Source: Diphasiastrum complanatum
Taxonomy: Eukaryota > Streptophyta > Lycopodiopsida > Lycopodiales > Lycopodiaceae
Direction: 5' to 3'
NCBI GenBank assembly: GCA_029204225.1
Contig: MU832228.1
Span: 1 to 64,000, forward strand
Length of the DNA: 64,000 nucleotides
Shown here: positions 31,514-41,945 of the stretch, piece by piece
How the letters are laid out: every line of letters starts with the position of its first letter
Numbering within the stretch: the stretch's first letter is position 1
Position numbers and translations under genes: made by a program
Notes under the pieces: model-generated
What the model was told of the DNA's origin: nothing
The model's database searches: none
The model's input: the letters and a program-made list of their open reading frames with translations, nothing else

Positions 31514-32476
31514 CTGCAATTTCAAAAAAGGACGACACTCAAGAAGCGTGGTTGTAGCCGCAAACCGCTTCTTCGCACAACGACATGAAGGCTTGATAAA
31601 CAAAGAACTTCCAGTCAAACCGAAAACGCTGCCAAGGCAACATCCTCAAAACAGCATACATCAACGGCCACAGTTAAACAACAGCAAACCCCCTTCCTGT
31701 ACATGGATGATAATGATGATAACGATGACGATGTAATTCCACTCTAGGGAGATGCGAAGCATAGGCAGAGCACAAATAATTTTTCCTCAAACTAGCTAAA
31801 TAACAGGCATAAACTAGCCTTCGTCAAAACCTAAGGTCAATGTCAGAAGATCAGCAATAGATTATGTTTGCCTTTCTCAGCCACAGCCATAACTACATAT
31901 TCTGGAGTAAAGAACAGTAATATATTATCTAGCAAAGCCTAGGGTGTGAAACTCCAAGATAAAAGCGTCAATGTACATTGCAAAGCAAAGCAGGCTAGCA
32001 GGTGAAGCAACACAGCCATAGATAGCAACTTGCGAGGGTTTAAAGGCAACAATTCAATATAACTCCCTATCCAATCTCCACATTATACGGCATATACACC
32101 TAATATGACATGACATTCCATGAAAGAAAGATAGTCTATTAAATATTCTACGGCTGCATCACAGCAGCACAAGAAAATGTGGAAACACTTCGCAGAAAAA
32201 GCTCCCTATTCAAATTTCCACATTATAGAGTACATATATCTGATTTGATATGACATTCCCGGAAAGAAAGATACTCTACTCTACGGCTGCATCACAGCAG
32301 GCTGCAGCACAACAAAATGTGGAAACAGTTCGCAGAAAACGCTTGCAAGTCACCAAGGTGTTATCCGCCATAGCCACAACCAAGGGTTAAACTTGATTAA
32401 TTAGTCCTAAACAAAAGCGCCATAGCTCATCTAAACGCTCAAACTTCAAACTATCCGCATCAAAACCGAAACCTAC
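31514..32476 (-). other. predicted first NF-YA intron
   Basis: Noncoding sequence between predicted UTR exons. The plus-strand 110-aa frame at 31404-31736 has no motif. A tandem duplication lies at 32063-32341. Confidence 0.4.
32063..32341 (+). repeat. tandem duplication, period about 139 bp
   Basis: Two imperfect copies starting CTCCCTAT (32063, 32202), sharing CCACATTATA, GAAAGAAAGATA and CTACGGCTGCATCACAGCAG. Confidence 0.8.
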
Positions 32477-32660
32477 CTCCTACAGAGGAAACCTAGAAAC
32501 GGAAATTAGTACCAGAAACGACGATCTGGAACAGGGCCGATCGCTAGCTAACGATAAGCAAAGTTCAAAGAAGCAAACCCTTGGCTCTCTATTGTCTAAT
32601 CCGCCATAGCCAGAAGCAAATCGCGATCCAGGAAGGAGAGAGAAGGTTGTGGTAACCGGC
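32477..32660 (-). other. NF-YA: predicted NF-YA first (noncoding) exon
   Basis: CT-rich minus-strand sequence (CCTTCTCTCTCCTTCCTGG onward), typical of plant leaders. It ends at CTGTAGGAG|GTAGGTTTCGG with a plausible donor at 32476. No clear TATA box was assigned. Confidence 0.35.
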
Positions 32661-33925
32661 TACTGCAGGTGATCGCACCTATCGTTAAGTCGTGTCACCG
32701 AGTACTTAGTCTAGCAAGGCCCGTGCATGGAATGCACTATCCGGTCCCTCGCCAATCACTCTTTCGCACGTGGCGAGGTTACCTGTTGTTACAGGTTAAC
32801 CTGCCCACAAGGTTCTCCCCCATGTGTAGATTCATCCAGAAGCAGCCTTTCTCACATAAGTTTGCAACTCAAAAGCCAATACTCATATAAGGGGCTCTTT
32901 CCATATATAAGGGGCTTTTTCCAAGTTCAACCGGTCACCCTCGCTGCGCATCAACCTACGTCAGAACGTCACCTTTCTGTCCATGAGCTAATTTTTGAAA
33001 ATTTTGCAAACCCCTTTACCCGTTGAGCAACCCAAGTTGTTTGCCCGAGTGAGGGGGTGAACATGGAAAGGCGCTCTAAGGGGCGGCCCCCACCGGTCGT
33101 TAGCAAACTCAATCAATTGTTGTTTGTTTCGGTTAGTGCTAATTGAGACAATCCATTTCAGCCCCTTTGCTAACGAACCTAATATTGTGGTTAGTTAACA
33201 GAACATTAGATGACGCCTTTGTGAACCGTCACCTTCCCATCACATTCTCTTGCTCTTCTACAATAACGCCTTGCTCCCGTTCATATAGAAGCTGCGAATG
33301 CAACCATAGCCATCTGGTGTTTCTTGCCCTTCAACGCTGATAGGAATGTGCTTGTTTGCTTCAATTTGCTATAAATGTGCAATGTTTGCCTCCGATAGCC
33401 ATATGCTTCTATAGAGTGCCACAACCAGAGAGGACTAAGTGTAGCAGATTGGACGACCATAGCTTGGTTCTAAATAACTTTCTAGAGAGGACAACAAAAT
33501 GTTAGAGAGTGTTGGCAACAAGCTATCATCCTAAGTAGCATCCAAGTTTTGCCACAAACTTAATTTGATCCAAGTGCATGTGAAATTGTTGATCCAAGTG
33601 CCTATGAAACTGCTTCATAGCAGGGCTTCAATTAAATTATTTTTTGCAAAGATTTGCTACAAATGAGCAACACGTATATGTAGTGAGAAGTTTTGGAAGT
33701 CCTACCAGCTACTCTTATACCAAGGCAACATTCATTAAACAATCACTAAAAAATCTGCAGCATCTTTGTGGTTACTTGGTTGTCATCTGGTTGTCTGATC
33801 CTAACTTAAGAGCTATTTGTGGGACAACAATTCGGTTAAGTCAACCCTAACAATTCCCATTATTTGTAAGTGGGGCACCATCTGTTCAATTAGGACTAAC
33901 TGAATCCATTATTAGTTTGTTACCC
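32661..33925. other. region upstream of NF-YA, no gene seen
   Basis: It may contain the NF-YA promoter. Open frames at 32669-33026 overlap in two phases and lack motifs. No transposon ends are recognised. Confidence 0.4.
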
Positions 33926-34040
33926 AACGGGGTTGGCTCCACTGGTTAGCTTGGCATCCAAAGTTTCTTTGGTCCCAAGTTCGAGCCTCCCCTTGGAAAC
34001 CAAGAAGCATTATATGTTTGTTGAAGGAACAATGCTGACT
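33926..34040 (+). mobile_element. tRNA-derived SINE candidate
   Basis: GGTTGGCTCCACTGGTTAGC fits a pol III A box, and CCCAAGTTCGAGCCTCCCC about 45 bases on fits a B box (GTTCGAGCC core). The length and spacing are those of a tRNA-related head. A full tRNA fold is not evident, so a SINE head is preferred to a tRNA gene. The tail may run on toward 34080. Confidence 0.55.
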
Positions 34041-34084
34041 ATTGTTGGGTCTCACCCCTAAGCCAGCCAACTAGGGCGTTACAT

Positions 34085-34400
34085 CCACATCATGTGTATA
34101 GGATTTGGCATAGTCCTAGACTTGGATACACGGTACTCCAGTAACTCGAGATTATTGGTTACGTGTTGTTATTCCGAACTAGGCCATAAATGTATTTAGT
34201 AACTTTGTTAGGATCCATCAAACATATTATGGCGTGTGGAGCTATTGCACGGGTTAGGACGACTATTGGCATGGTGTAAAGTATCAATAGTAATGAACTG
34301 CATGTGTGGGAATACTATAGGTTTGCATGGGTGGGCCTATATACACTAGGGATGAGCCTCCATCTCCATCTTGCCATAAGATATCATCAACCCTTGATGA
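34085..34400 (+). repeat. dispersed repeat copy 1 (partner at 52785-53020)
   Basis: It shares AGATTATTGGTTACG, ATGTGTGGAGCTATTGCA-like text, GGTTAGGACG and CCTATATACACTAG with the later copy, in the same orientation. No terminal structure is recognised. Confidence 0.65.
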
Positions 34401-34737
34401 CTTGATCATGAATGAGTGATACAATGAGTCTCCTTTAGTTTCATTTCCATCAACAAAACTAGCCAAGAATGCTAGTACAACTCCAACATCAAAATGATGC
34501 AAAACAATGTGACTAGTTTCATCATATCTTGACAATTTGCACACATTCACATGAAATTGCTCAAACATGAGATTGCTTACCATTCCCATCATATGTGAGC
34601 CTCAAACGTTGTTGCCTTTGCCTTGATGTCCTCCTTGGCTTTTGACTTGAAGAAGGTTCCTCACCATCAGCATCCAAAGTATCATCAACAATGTCATCCA
34701 TCAAGAATGTTATGTCAAAAATTGTGAAATCCTGCAA

Positions 34738-34870
34738 CTTTGTCGCGACGCGAAGCAAAGCGACACGAAGCGAAGGTCGAATGGCGAACATCTCACGAAA
34801 GTCAACGTACCTCGAAACCCTAAGACGCGAAGCGAAGCGAAGCGAAACTCGACGGTCGAATGATTCGCAA
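34738..34870 (+). repeat. CpG-rich AAGCG/GCGAAGC-repeat segment
   Basis: It contains GACGCGAAGCAAAGCGACAC and GACGCGAAGCGAAGCGAAGC, with several dispersed TCGAA and CGAAA words. CpG density is far above that of the flanks. The open frames on both strands are by-products. Confidence 0.65.
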
Positions 34871-35464
34871 AAGTCAAACATGCCTCCAGGACCAAAAGAC
34901 ACAACACGACACGAAATGAAAAGAAAATGAAAGAAAATCTTTCGTGCTGCTAGCTGGCAGCTCAATGGGCATGGAGTCTTAAACTTCACGCTCAGCTGAA
35001 ACGGTTAGCAATAACGGAGAGTAACTAACTAGTTGATTAGCGTTAACTACTCTTGTAATTCTATGTTTAGCTATCTTGTGAACTCCACACAGTAGAGATA
35101 TAAACAATTTTCTGGATCAACAGAATACACAGAGAAGAGTGCGAGAGTAGAGCAGAAAAAGAAAGGAATAGAAAAAATAGCAAAAAGAAATAGCTATGCA
35201 TGAAAGTCTGCCAACGAGCAGAACACAACAAAAGAGTAGAGTGTCAGGCCGCCAACGAACGAGACACTGATCATCTCGCTCTAAAAATCAAACTGATAAT
35301 AAAGTTGCCCTCTCTTGTCCATCTCCTTTATTTTCTGTTGTCTTGATTGCTAAAATGATTTCTGTTCTGTGATCTGTAGTTGCGTGTCTAGGATCTTGCA
35401 AGCTTTCGCACAAGAAAATTCGAAAGAAACAAATCCGTTCGCGAAACAAAATCCATTTGCGACA

Positions 35465-35476
35465 TGGTATCAGAGC
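35465..35476 (+). promoter_or_regulatory. Co-F primer binding site (initiator Met tRNA)
   Basis: TGGTATCAGAGC directly follows an LTR end reading TTTGCGACA. Confidence 0.88.
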
Positions 35477-35558
35477 CCTCAAGTTACCATTATATGATAT
35501 CATAGTAGTGAGGTTATCACTACTGATATTTGAACAGTGATTCTCTAGGCAATACAAT

Positions 35559-36375
35559 ATGGCTACAACGATCCAGACAAGAATAGCAATCAGTCTCGAT
35601 GGCACAAATTACAGGATATGGAAATTCAAAATCAAAACACTTCTGAAGGGCAAAGGCATCTGGTCGGTGACCGAACTCTCAGAGGTGCAGCCTCTAGAGG
35701 GAGACTCAAGGAGAGCTGAATGGATCAAAAAGGATGAGCGTGCAATGGCAATCATCGTTTCGTCCATCAATGAAGATCTACTCATGCAGATTAAAGATTG
35801 CGAAAGCAGCCATGCAGCATGGAAAAGATCAAAATAGGAGTATGAAGTGAGGACTGCAGCTTCAGTGATGCATCTTCACAATCAGTTGCAATCCATACGA
35901 ATGGGATGGCAATCAGTTAGACCAGCACATTGAGAAGATCAAAACGATCTTCGCTCAACTCACTGCATCAGGACAGGAGCACCAGGTCCCAGCACCACAA
36001 CAGCTGATGTAATTCATGAAGTCTCTACCTACGTCCTATCAGCCGTTAAGAATGCTCATACAGAGTCTACCAGATATGATATTTGAAGAAGTAATCAATA
36101 TTGTCGCTGATGAGAGACTGATGAGGGACGAAAGAGAAGGAAGCAGTGATCAAGAGAAAGCTCTCTTCACAAAAGGAAAGAAGAAGAACAAGAACAAACC
36201 CAGATTCGACAAGACAAAGTCCTCGAATCAACAATCTTCTTCATGTGATCACTATTACAAACCAAACCATATAGCCAACAAATGATGGTTCAATCCAGCA
36301 ATACCTTGCATGCACTGCAAGAAGAAGGGGCACTCTACATATGATTGCAGATTCAACCCAAAAAGAAAGAACAAA
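35559..36375 (+). pseudogene. Co-F gag with two zinc-knuckle positions
   Basis: ATG at 35559 gives MATTIQTRIAISLDGTNYRI (copia LDGTNY motif) and continues KIKTLLKGKGIWSV to a stop near 35837. After a frame break it has MKSLPTSYQPLRMLIQSLP and a Lys-rich segment. There are two successive knuckles: a damaged one (CDHYYKPNHIANK followed by a stop) and an intact one (CMHCKKKGHSTYDC, about 36313-36352). Confidence 0.85.
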
Positions 36376-37142
36376 GCTAAGAAAGCAAATGTTCTAGAGT
36401 CATCCAAAGATGCAGATAGAGGTGATGAAGCCTTCACAATACTTGATGAAGCTTCAACGAGCTACATTGAACAAGACTACGATGTAGTCATTGATTTAGG
36501 AGCAACATCACACATCACTTGCAACAAGAAAATCTTGATCGACTTCAGAGAACTCGAAAATAACAGAGCAGTGATTCTAGATAATGGAAGCAGACACAAT
36601 GTCAAAGCATTGCTACTCTAAAACTACGAACACTGTCGAGTCAAGCAAAGCTACCAGGAGCACTCTACGTGCTTTCATTGAAAAAAGATTTGTTATCAGT
36701 CTCCAAGATGGCAGATCTTGGAATTCGAGTTTTATTCGATGGCAATACATGCCGCATGATCGAGAAAACAACAAACAAATTGTTGACGATTGGATGCAGA
36801 GAAGGAAACTTCTACCAAGCCAAGATAATCAGCAATTTCGATAGCATATTAAATGCATCAAAAAATGAAGATCAGATCTGGCACAGGAGAATGTATCATC
36901 TGAACATGAGGAGCCTGTATGACATGTGCAAGAAAGATATAGTCACATGTCTAAAGATATCAAGACCTAATACTGAGTTCTGCGAAGCCTGTCAGAAAGG
37001 CAAACAGCATCAGAATCCATTCACACACGAGGGAATAAGATCCAAAGAAGTTCTTGAGCTCGTCCACTCAGATGTATGTGGACCGATGAAAATGGATTTG
37101 CTTTCAGGATCGAGATATTTCCTGATGTTTATAGATGATTAG
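36376..37142 (+). pseudogene. Co-F protease and integrase N-terminus
   Basis: The protease site reads VIDLGATSHITCN, with Leu replacing the usual Ser or Thr of D-S/T-G. A frameshift near 36620 leads to LLSVSKMADLGIRVLFDGNT and the pre-integrase zinc finger (HRRMYHLNMRSL ... CEACQKGK). It goes on to the first integrase acid in VHSDVCGPM and stops at FLMFIDD. Confidence 0.85.
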
Positions 37143-37817
37143 AGCCGGATGACTACGATCTACTACCTAAAGAATAAATCTGAAGTGTTTGACTCTTTCA
37201 AGAAGTTCGTGGCATTTGCAAAGTGACACACCTTAAATTCAGATCATCAGATCTGACAATGGAGGTGAGTACAAGAGCAAAGAATTTTCAAAATTCTACC
37301 AAGAACAGGGGATAGAGCATCAGTTCACTCCTGCGTACACACCAGAATATAATGGTATCGCAGAAAGAAGAAACGGGACACTAGTCGAAGGAGCCAGATG
37401 CATGATGGAACAGGCTCGATTGCCAAGTCAATTCTAGACTGAGGCAATAGTTGCAGCAGTACACCTTAGAACAGATCAACAACGACAGCACCTGAAGGCA
37501 AGACATCGTACGAAATGTGGACAGGTAGAAAGCCTGATCTATCATACGTACGTGTGCTTGGATGTGCAGTATACAAACACATTCCAAAAGAAAAAAGAAG
37601 CAAGCTTGATGATAAATCAGAGCAAACAATCATGGTCGGGTACTCGAATGGATCACAAGTGTACAGACTCTACAATCCAACCACGAAGAAGGTTGTTTCG
37701 AGTAGAGATGTGAAGTTCGATGAGTCCACATTCCCTGGACTAAAAGATGAAAGAGGCCATGAGATCTTCATACTGCTGCCAACTCAAGAGGGAGATCGAG
37801 GACAAACTTCAAATTAG
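37143..37817 (+). pseudogene. Co-F integrase remainder
   Basis: After stops, IRSDNGGEYKSKEFSKFYQ supplies the second catalytic Asp and GIAERRNGTLVEGARCM the Glu. Another break precedes MWTGRKPDLSYVRVLGC, then EQTIMVGYSNGSQVYRLYN and KKVVSSRDVKFDE, the usual integrase C-terminal domain. Confidence 0.85.
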
Positions 37818-37879
37818 AATGTTGAGCCACAGACTCCAGAGCAGCAGGAAGCATAATATTAACCCCACGAACAAGAAAT

Positions 37880-38325
37880 GTTTGAGCAGCGACGAAACGA
37901 ACCCAGAAGGTCAACAAGACAAAGAAGACCTCTAGATCGATACGTTGACAATCTTCAGTGGAGCGAAGACACGCAATTCGAGTATTGTAGCTTCACTGAA
38001 GAGCCAACAACATATCAAGAAGCTATCCAGAGTCCAGAGGAAGAATTCTGGAAGTAGGCAATGTCAGAGGAGATTGAGTCGATGAGGCGAAACGAGGCAT
38101 GGACATTAGAGCCACTGCCAACAAAAAGATCGTCGACTGCAGGTGGGTGTACAAGAAGAAAATGAAATCAGATGGCATTGTTGGCCGTTTATGGTGTTGA
38201 TTATTTCGACACATATTCGTCGATGGTCAAGATGACAAGCATACGGCTGCTTCTTGCATACACTACATAACACAATATGGAAATTCACTAGATTGGAGAT
38301 CTAGAGGAAGAAATCTTTATTTCTT
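37880..38325 (+). pseudogene. Co-F reverse transcriptase start, truncated
   Basis: Linker and RT entry (TYQEAIQSPEEEFWK, AMSEEIESMRRNEAWTLEPL). It continues through broken frames to VDYFDTYSSMVKMTSIRLLL. GDLEEEIF near 38300 is the last RT text. The YVDD region is absent. Confidence 0.8.
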
Positions 38326-38334
38326 GCGATGGCT

Positions 38335-38475
38335 TGCGTTTCTTTGAACTTCGTTTATAACCATAAGGTTGACTCATACAGTTGATTGTGATAGACCACA
38401 GCCTTTGCGGTGGCTTACGTTTCTTTGGTCTTTGTTTATAACCGTAAGGTTGACTCATACGATTCATTACGGTAG
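38335..38475 (+). repeat. tandem duplication, period about 71 bp
   Basis: Two copies of TGCG(A/G)TGGCTT(G/A)CGTTTC followed by TTTATAACC(A/G)TAAGG and TTGACTCATAC. Confidence 0.8.
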
Positions 38476-38514
38476 ATTGGAGCCTTTGTCTTGGCGCTTC
38501 CTTGTGGTGGCTTG

Positions 38515-39336
38515 TGTTAGCCTTCGATGCCTTTGTTGAAGCCATTTGTAGGACTTTGTGGTTGCCTTCGGTGCCTTCGTTAAAACTGTTTGTAGTGCAC
38601 TTGTGGTTGTTTACAGTTTCTGTTTGTGGGTTCTGTAGGCTGTGCAGAAACAGTTTATTTATGTAGACTGTGCAGAAAAGACTGATTTTGTTAAAGACAT
38701 TGAAGATGGCCAGGTCTTCAATGTTCTTCAGATAACTTAAACTTGACATTCAAATGTGAAAAGAATAGGATTGGTTAGCCTTTATGCTTTGATCCATGGA
38801 TGAAGATCAGCTCGATGCAATCTTCTTCAAATAGTTCGGTCGTCTGAATTCAAGGAAAAAACTGTGAGCTTAATTTCCAATAGTCTCCCTTAAGGTCAGA
38901 CTAGTGCCTAACAGTCTTCGTCAGGTTTAGCAAGTTAAAAAGTTTTGGTGCTTGTTCTTGGGAAGAGCTTTGGTGAATATGTCTACAACCATTTATGTTG
39001 TGCAACAGTAGCGGTTGCCTTTGGTGCCTTCATTGAAACCTTTTGCAGTGCAGTTGCGATTGTTTACGATTTCTATTTGTGTTCAGTTTCTGTGTATTTC
39101 TGCAAGCTGTGAAACAGTTCATTTCTATAGACTGTACAAAAAGGATTGATTTTTTTAAGACAAGATGGCCAAGTTTTCAATACTTAAAATTGACATTTAA
39201 ATGTGAAAAGAATAGGATTGGTTATCCTTTATGATTTGATCCATGGATGAAGATCAACTAAAAGCTCGATGAAATCGTTCTTCAAATAGTTTGGCCATCT
39301 GAGTTCAAGGAGAAAACTGTGAGCTAAATTTCCAAC
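38515..39336 (-). mobile_element. Co-K: internally deleted copia element (LTR pair)
   Basis: Two direct repeats of about 330 bp end at 38882 and 39336 on the plus strand. Read on the minus strand they open TGTTGGAAATTTAGCTC (right copy) and TATTGGAAATTAAGC (left copy). Between them, 38883-39000 keeps only the RNase H end (VVDIFTKALPKNKHQNFLTC) and a polypurine tract (TTAAGGGAGAC). Left ends are approximate. Confidence 0.75.
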
Positions 39337-39499
39337 AGACATGAGTGGTACTTGAATCTAGGGGGTTACTTGCAATACTTGAGCGACAGTCTTTTCATAT
39401 TCTCGTATGATAGATTTTGTTGTTGCCAACTCAGTTGATGCCTTGCCCTTGAATCGATCAAATCTGTCCTGGAATTCAGACAATGCATTATGATATGTC

Positions 39500-41067
39500 T
39501 CGATCTTCTTAAACAGATAACGGATCTCTTCTTAAGGGACAGGACTATCTAGAGCTTCCACTCTCGCTCCATAGTTGTGGCATCTAATTCTTTTAGGATT
39601 CTTTTTTCGTCGAGGTTGGCCATTTCCAGTTGCCCTTGCAATAATAGGACTTGATGCTTGGTGTCCTGAATAGCTTTGTCAACCTAATCTTGTGCATTTG
39701 TTAGCTCATTCTGGAGAGTTAAACATATTTCTCCAAGGCATCTGCATATTGTTGTGCCTTCTTCAGCTCCGCTTCTGATTTGTCTTCATGTTGTTTGGGG
39801 ATCTTCAGTTCTCTATTCAGCTGGATGAGTTTATGGCTGATGAGAGTGTGTTCCAATCCCAAGTCGTCAATTCATTTTTTTATTGTCGTCTTCTTATCAA
39901 GCATGGTCTGGGCGTCACCAGAATCCAAGGGTGTTGATGTGGCAGCGACAACAACAGCAGCAGGAGGTCTAGATCCCATGGATTGTCCTGGTTGGCCTTG
40001 AATTTTTGCTTCTGGATCTTCCTCTTCAAAGATATATTCTTCTTCAAACCCATCTGGTACTTGGGCATCGAACAACTTCGGAGATACAACCGCAGAAGCG
40101 ACTCTAATAATGTCAGGTGTATGATCTACTTGATCTGCTTGTTGGCCTGACTAAACTTGTGGTGCTGAATCAAAAGTATCAAAAGTTTCATGGAATTGAT
40201 CGAATCCCATTCTGAGGGGTTTTGGTTCAAAGGGTCCTGGACTCAAAGGCATCACAAATCATTCATATGCATGTAATGGGTCGGAATCATCAAACAATTA
40301 CATAAACTGGCGTGTATATAGTGACATAGCGGTAGATTGTGGGGGTGAGGTGGCCTGGGTAACTATGATTGGAATGGTAGATCCAATGGTCACAGATGGC
40401 CCTTGTGAGGAATCAGAGGCCAGGGTGGTTGCATTGGATGGGGGAACGGGTAGTGCAGAGCGAGTTGTAGTAAGGGATATGGGTGCAACTGACGGTGGTG
40501 GCTGAGTACGACGTCGAGACGCGGGAGGAGAGGCGGGTGCGACAATCTCACTGCGTACTCTACAACGACTCTAGGAGCTGGATGCTTGGTGGGAAAATTT
40601 AGCTGGTGCTACATCATAGGTGGCTAGCACGAAATCAGCATGAAACCCATGAACTTTGTTGACTAAGTACGAGGAGGCCAAGGAGGACAGAAGAGAGCCA
40701 GCAATTTGAACCCCCTTCAAACAAAATTGGGCAATCCGTGTTTGAAATTTGTTGGGCCATGAATGGTTAAGCATTGCCGATCTATAATACATGCGTGCCA
40801 CTAAAAGTTGCTCTTCAATTTTGTCAGACGCCACGACTTTATTTGGATTAAAAATATCGATGGTAGAAAATCATCCCAATTGGTTGGGACTTTTATAAAA
40901 AATGCCAAATCGTGGGTATATGCTTTTGCTGCACGCACTATCAGATTTGGGAATGTATTATGTTGATGTAAAAATTGATTGAGAGCCCTTTCCAAATTGG
41001 AAGGCTTCTGAACTCCCGTCTGTGACTTCAAAATAGGTACTTGTTGTGCAAACCAGCTTTTGCCCAA
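39500..41067 (-). pseudogene. post-pol accessory ORF of the Tat/Athila-like element, unrecognised
   Basis: It begins MGKSWFAQQVPILKSQTGVQ at 41067 and continues NLERALNQFLHQHNTFPNLI. A frameshift near 40830 leads to EEQLLVARMYYRSAMLNHSW and VQIAGSLLSSLASSYLVNKV. Next comes a long Pro/Ser/Thr-rich stretch in another frame (about 40200-40560) and an acidic block (GFEEEYIFEEEDPEAK). The end is a charged helix (QHEDKSEAELKKAQQYADAL) near 39760. It lies downstream of integrase on the same strand, the position of envelope-like or other extra ORFs in Tat/Athila elements. No signal peptide or membrane segment is seen, so I do not call it env. Function unknown. Confidence 0.55.
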
Positions 41068-41383
41068 CTCAATATAGGTAAATCTGAGCTAGATGTATAA
41101 TTTGGCAACTCGACAAAGGTCTATAGGACTGTTTGTTCAAGATCTTACTAAAAAAGTGATTTTTTAAATCATTTTCCCATCAAAAATTGATTTCTAGAAA
41201 TACTTTCCTTTCTCTTTTCATGATTAGATGACTTTTTTGACTTTTGCTCATAATTCCTTTTCTTCTATTTTCATTTTCATTCTTTTTTTTTTTTTAAAGT
41301 GTCTTTTCCAAAAAAAGAATCAACAAGTAATGACAAACAATAGAATCTGTAAAACAACAAAATAAAAAATGAGTAGATCTTTG

Positions 41384-41590
41384 ATCATGCTGGTAGATCT
41401 GGTTGCCAAAACTTGCGTAGTCGGCTGCCATTCATTGGGGTGTCAAATTTTCTTCCATCCAGGTGCTCCAAAATAATTGTTCTGTATGACAATATTTCTT
41501 TCACTTTGTATGGTCCTTCACCGTAAATTTCAGTTTCCCTTTGATCAATTTGGTCTTATACATCAATGCTAGATCTCCTTTCTGTAGGAA
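41384..41590 (-). pseudogene. Ty3/gypsy integrase C-terminal end
   Basis: QKGDLALMYKTKLIKGK, then (one frameshift) YGEGPYKVKEILSYRTIILE and NGSRLRKFW before the stop. The KGDLxLxY ... GPYxVKE ... NGxRLRKF pattern is the end of Tat/Athila-type polyproteins. It anchors the strand and lineage of the element. Confidence 0.8.
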
Positions 41591-41669
41591 AACAAGAGTC
41601 AAGGCACGAAGATCTAGCTATTAATCAATCTCCACAAGACACAAGAGAGAAGAGGTTGGGCGCCCTCCT

Positions 41670-41833
<164 letters not shown>

Positions 41834-41945
41834 AGTAGCAGCAGCAGCAACACAAGTAATGGAGAGCAATGCTTAGCCAAAACTGAAAAATGTGGTACAA
41901 TAAGCCAATATGTATGTACTCTACCTACTTACTGAATGTAGGGCA

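Larger units (their letters stand above)
1..32660 (-). other. NF-YA: NF-YA transcription factor gene (gene-level, 3' end outside window)
   Basis: NF-YA is the sequence-specific subunit of the nuclear NF-Y trimer, which binds CCAAT boxes together with NF-YB and NF-YC. Four coding exons on the minus strand join in phase: 30369-30651 (ends phase 1), 7103-7224 (starts phase 1, ends phase 0), 6674-6745 (24 codons) and 2696-2863 (56 codons). They give 215 residues with the plant NF-YA landmarks PWWNG, YPYADPYFGG, AAYGAQAM and [15 protein letters not shown]. Introns are 23,144 bp, 357 bp and 3,810 bp, and the last intron is at least 2,695 bp. I searched 1-2690 on the minus strand for the expected DNA-binding exon beginning PYLHESRH and did not find it. 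Either it lies left of the window or this copy is truncated. The 5' part is inferred from splice motifs only. Confidence 0.85.
34990..38325 (+). mobile_element. Co-F: decayed Ty1/copia element
   Basis: A probable 5' LTR ends at 35464 (left edge uncertain, about 34950-35030). It is followed by PBS, gag, protease, integrase and an RT start. It breaks off at about 38325 inside RT, where unrelated repeats begin. No 3' LTR is seen. At least six stops or frameshifts are present. Confidence 0.82.

Noticed and set aside
33926-34010. Functional tRNA gene
   Set aside because: A- and B-box words are present, but no complete cloverleaf or anticodon arm could be drawn; a SINE head fits better.
38335-39336. 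CRISPR-like or satellite array
   Set aside because: Repeats are two-copy tandem duplications and LTRs, not regular repeat-spacer units, and the genome is plant nuclear.
39500-41067. Calling the post-pol ORF an envelope gene
   Set aside because: No signal peptide, cleavage site or membrane segment is visible; position alone is not enough.
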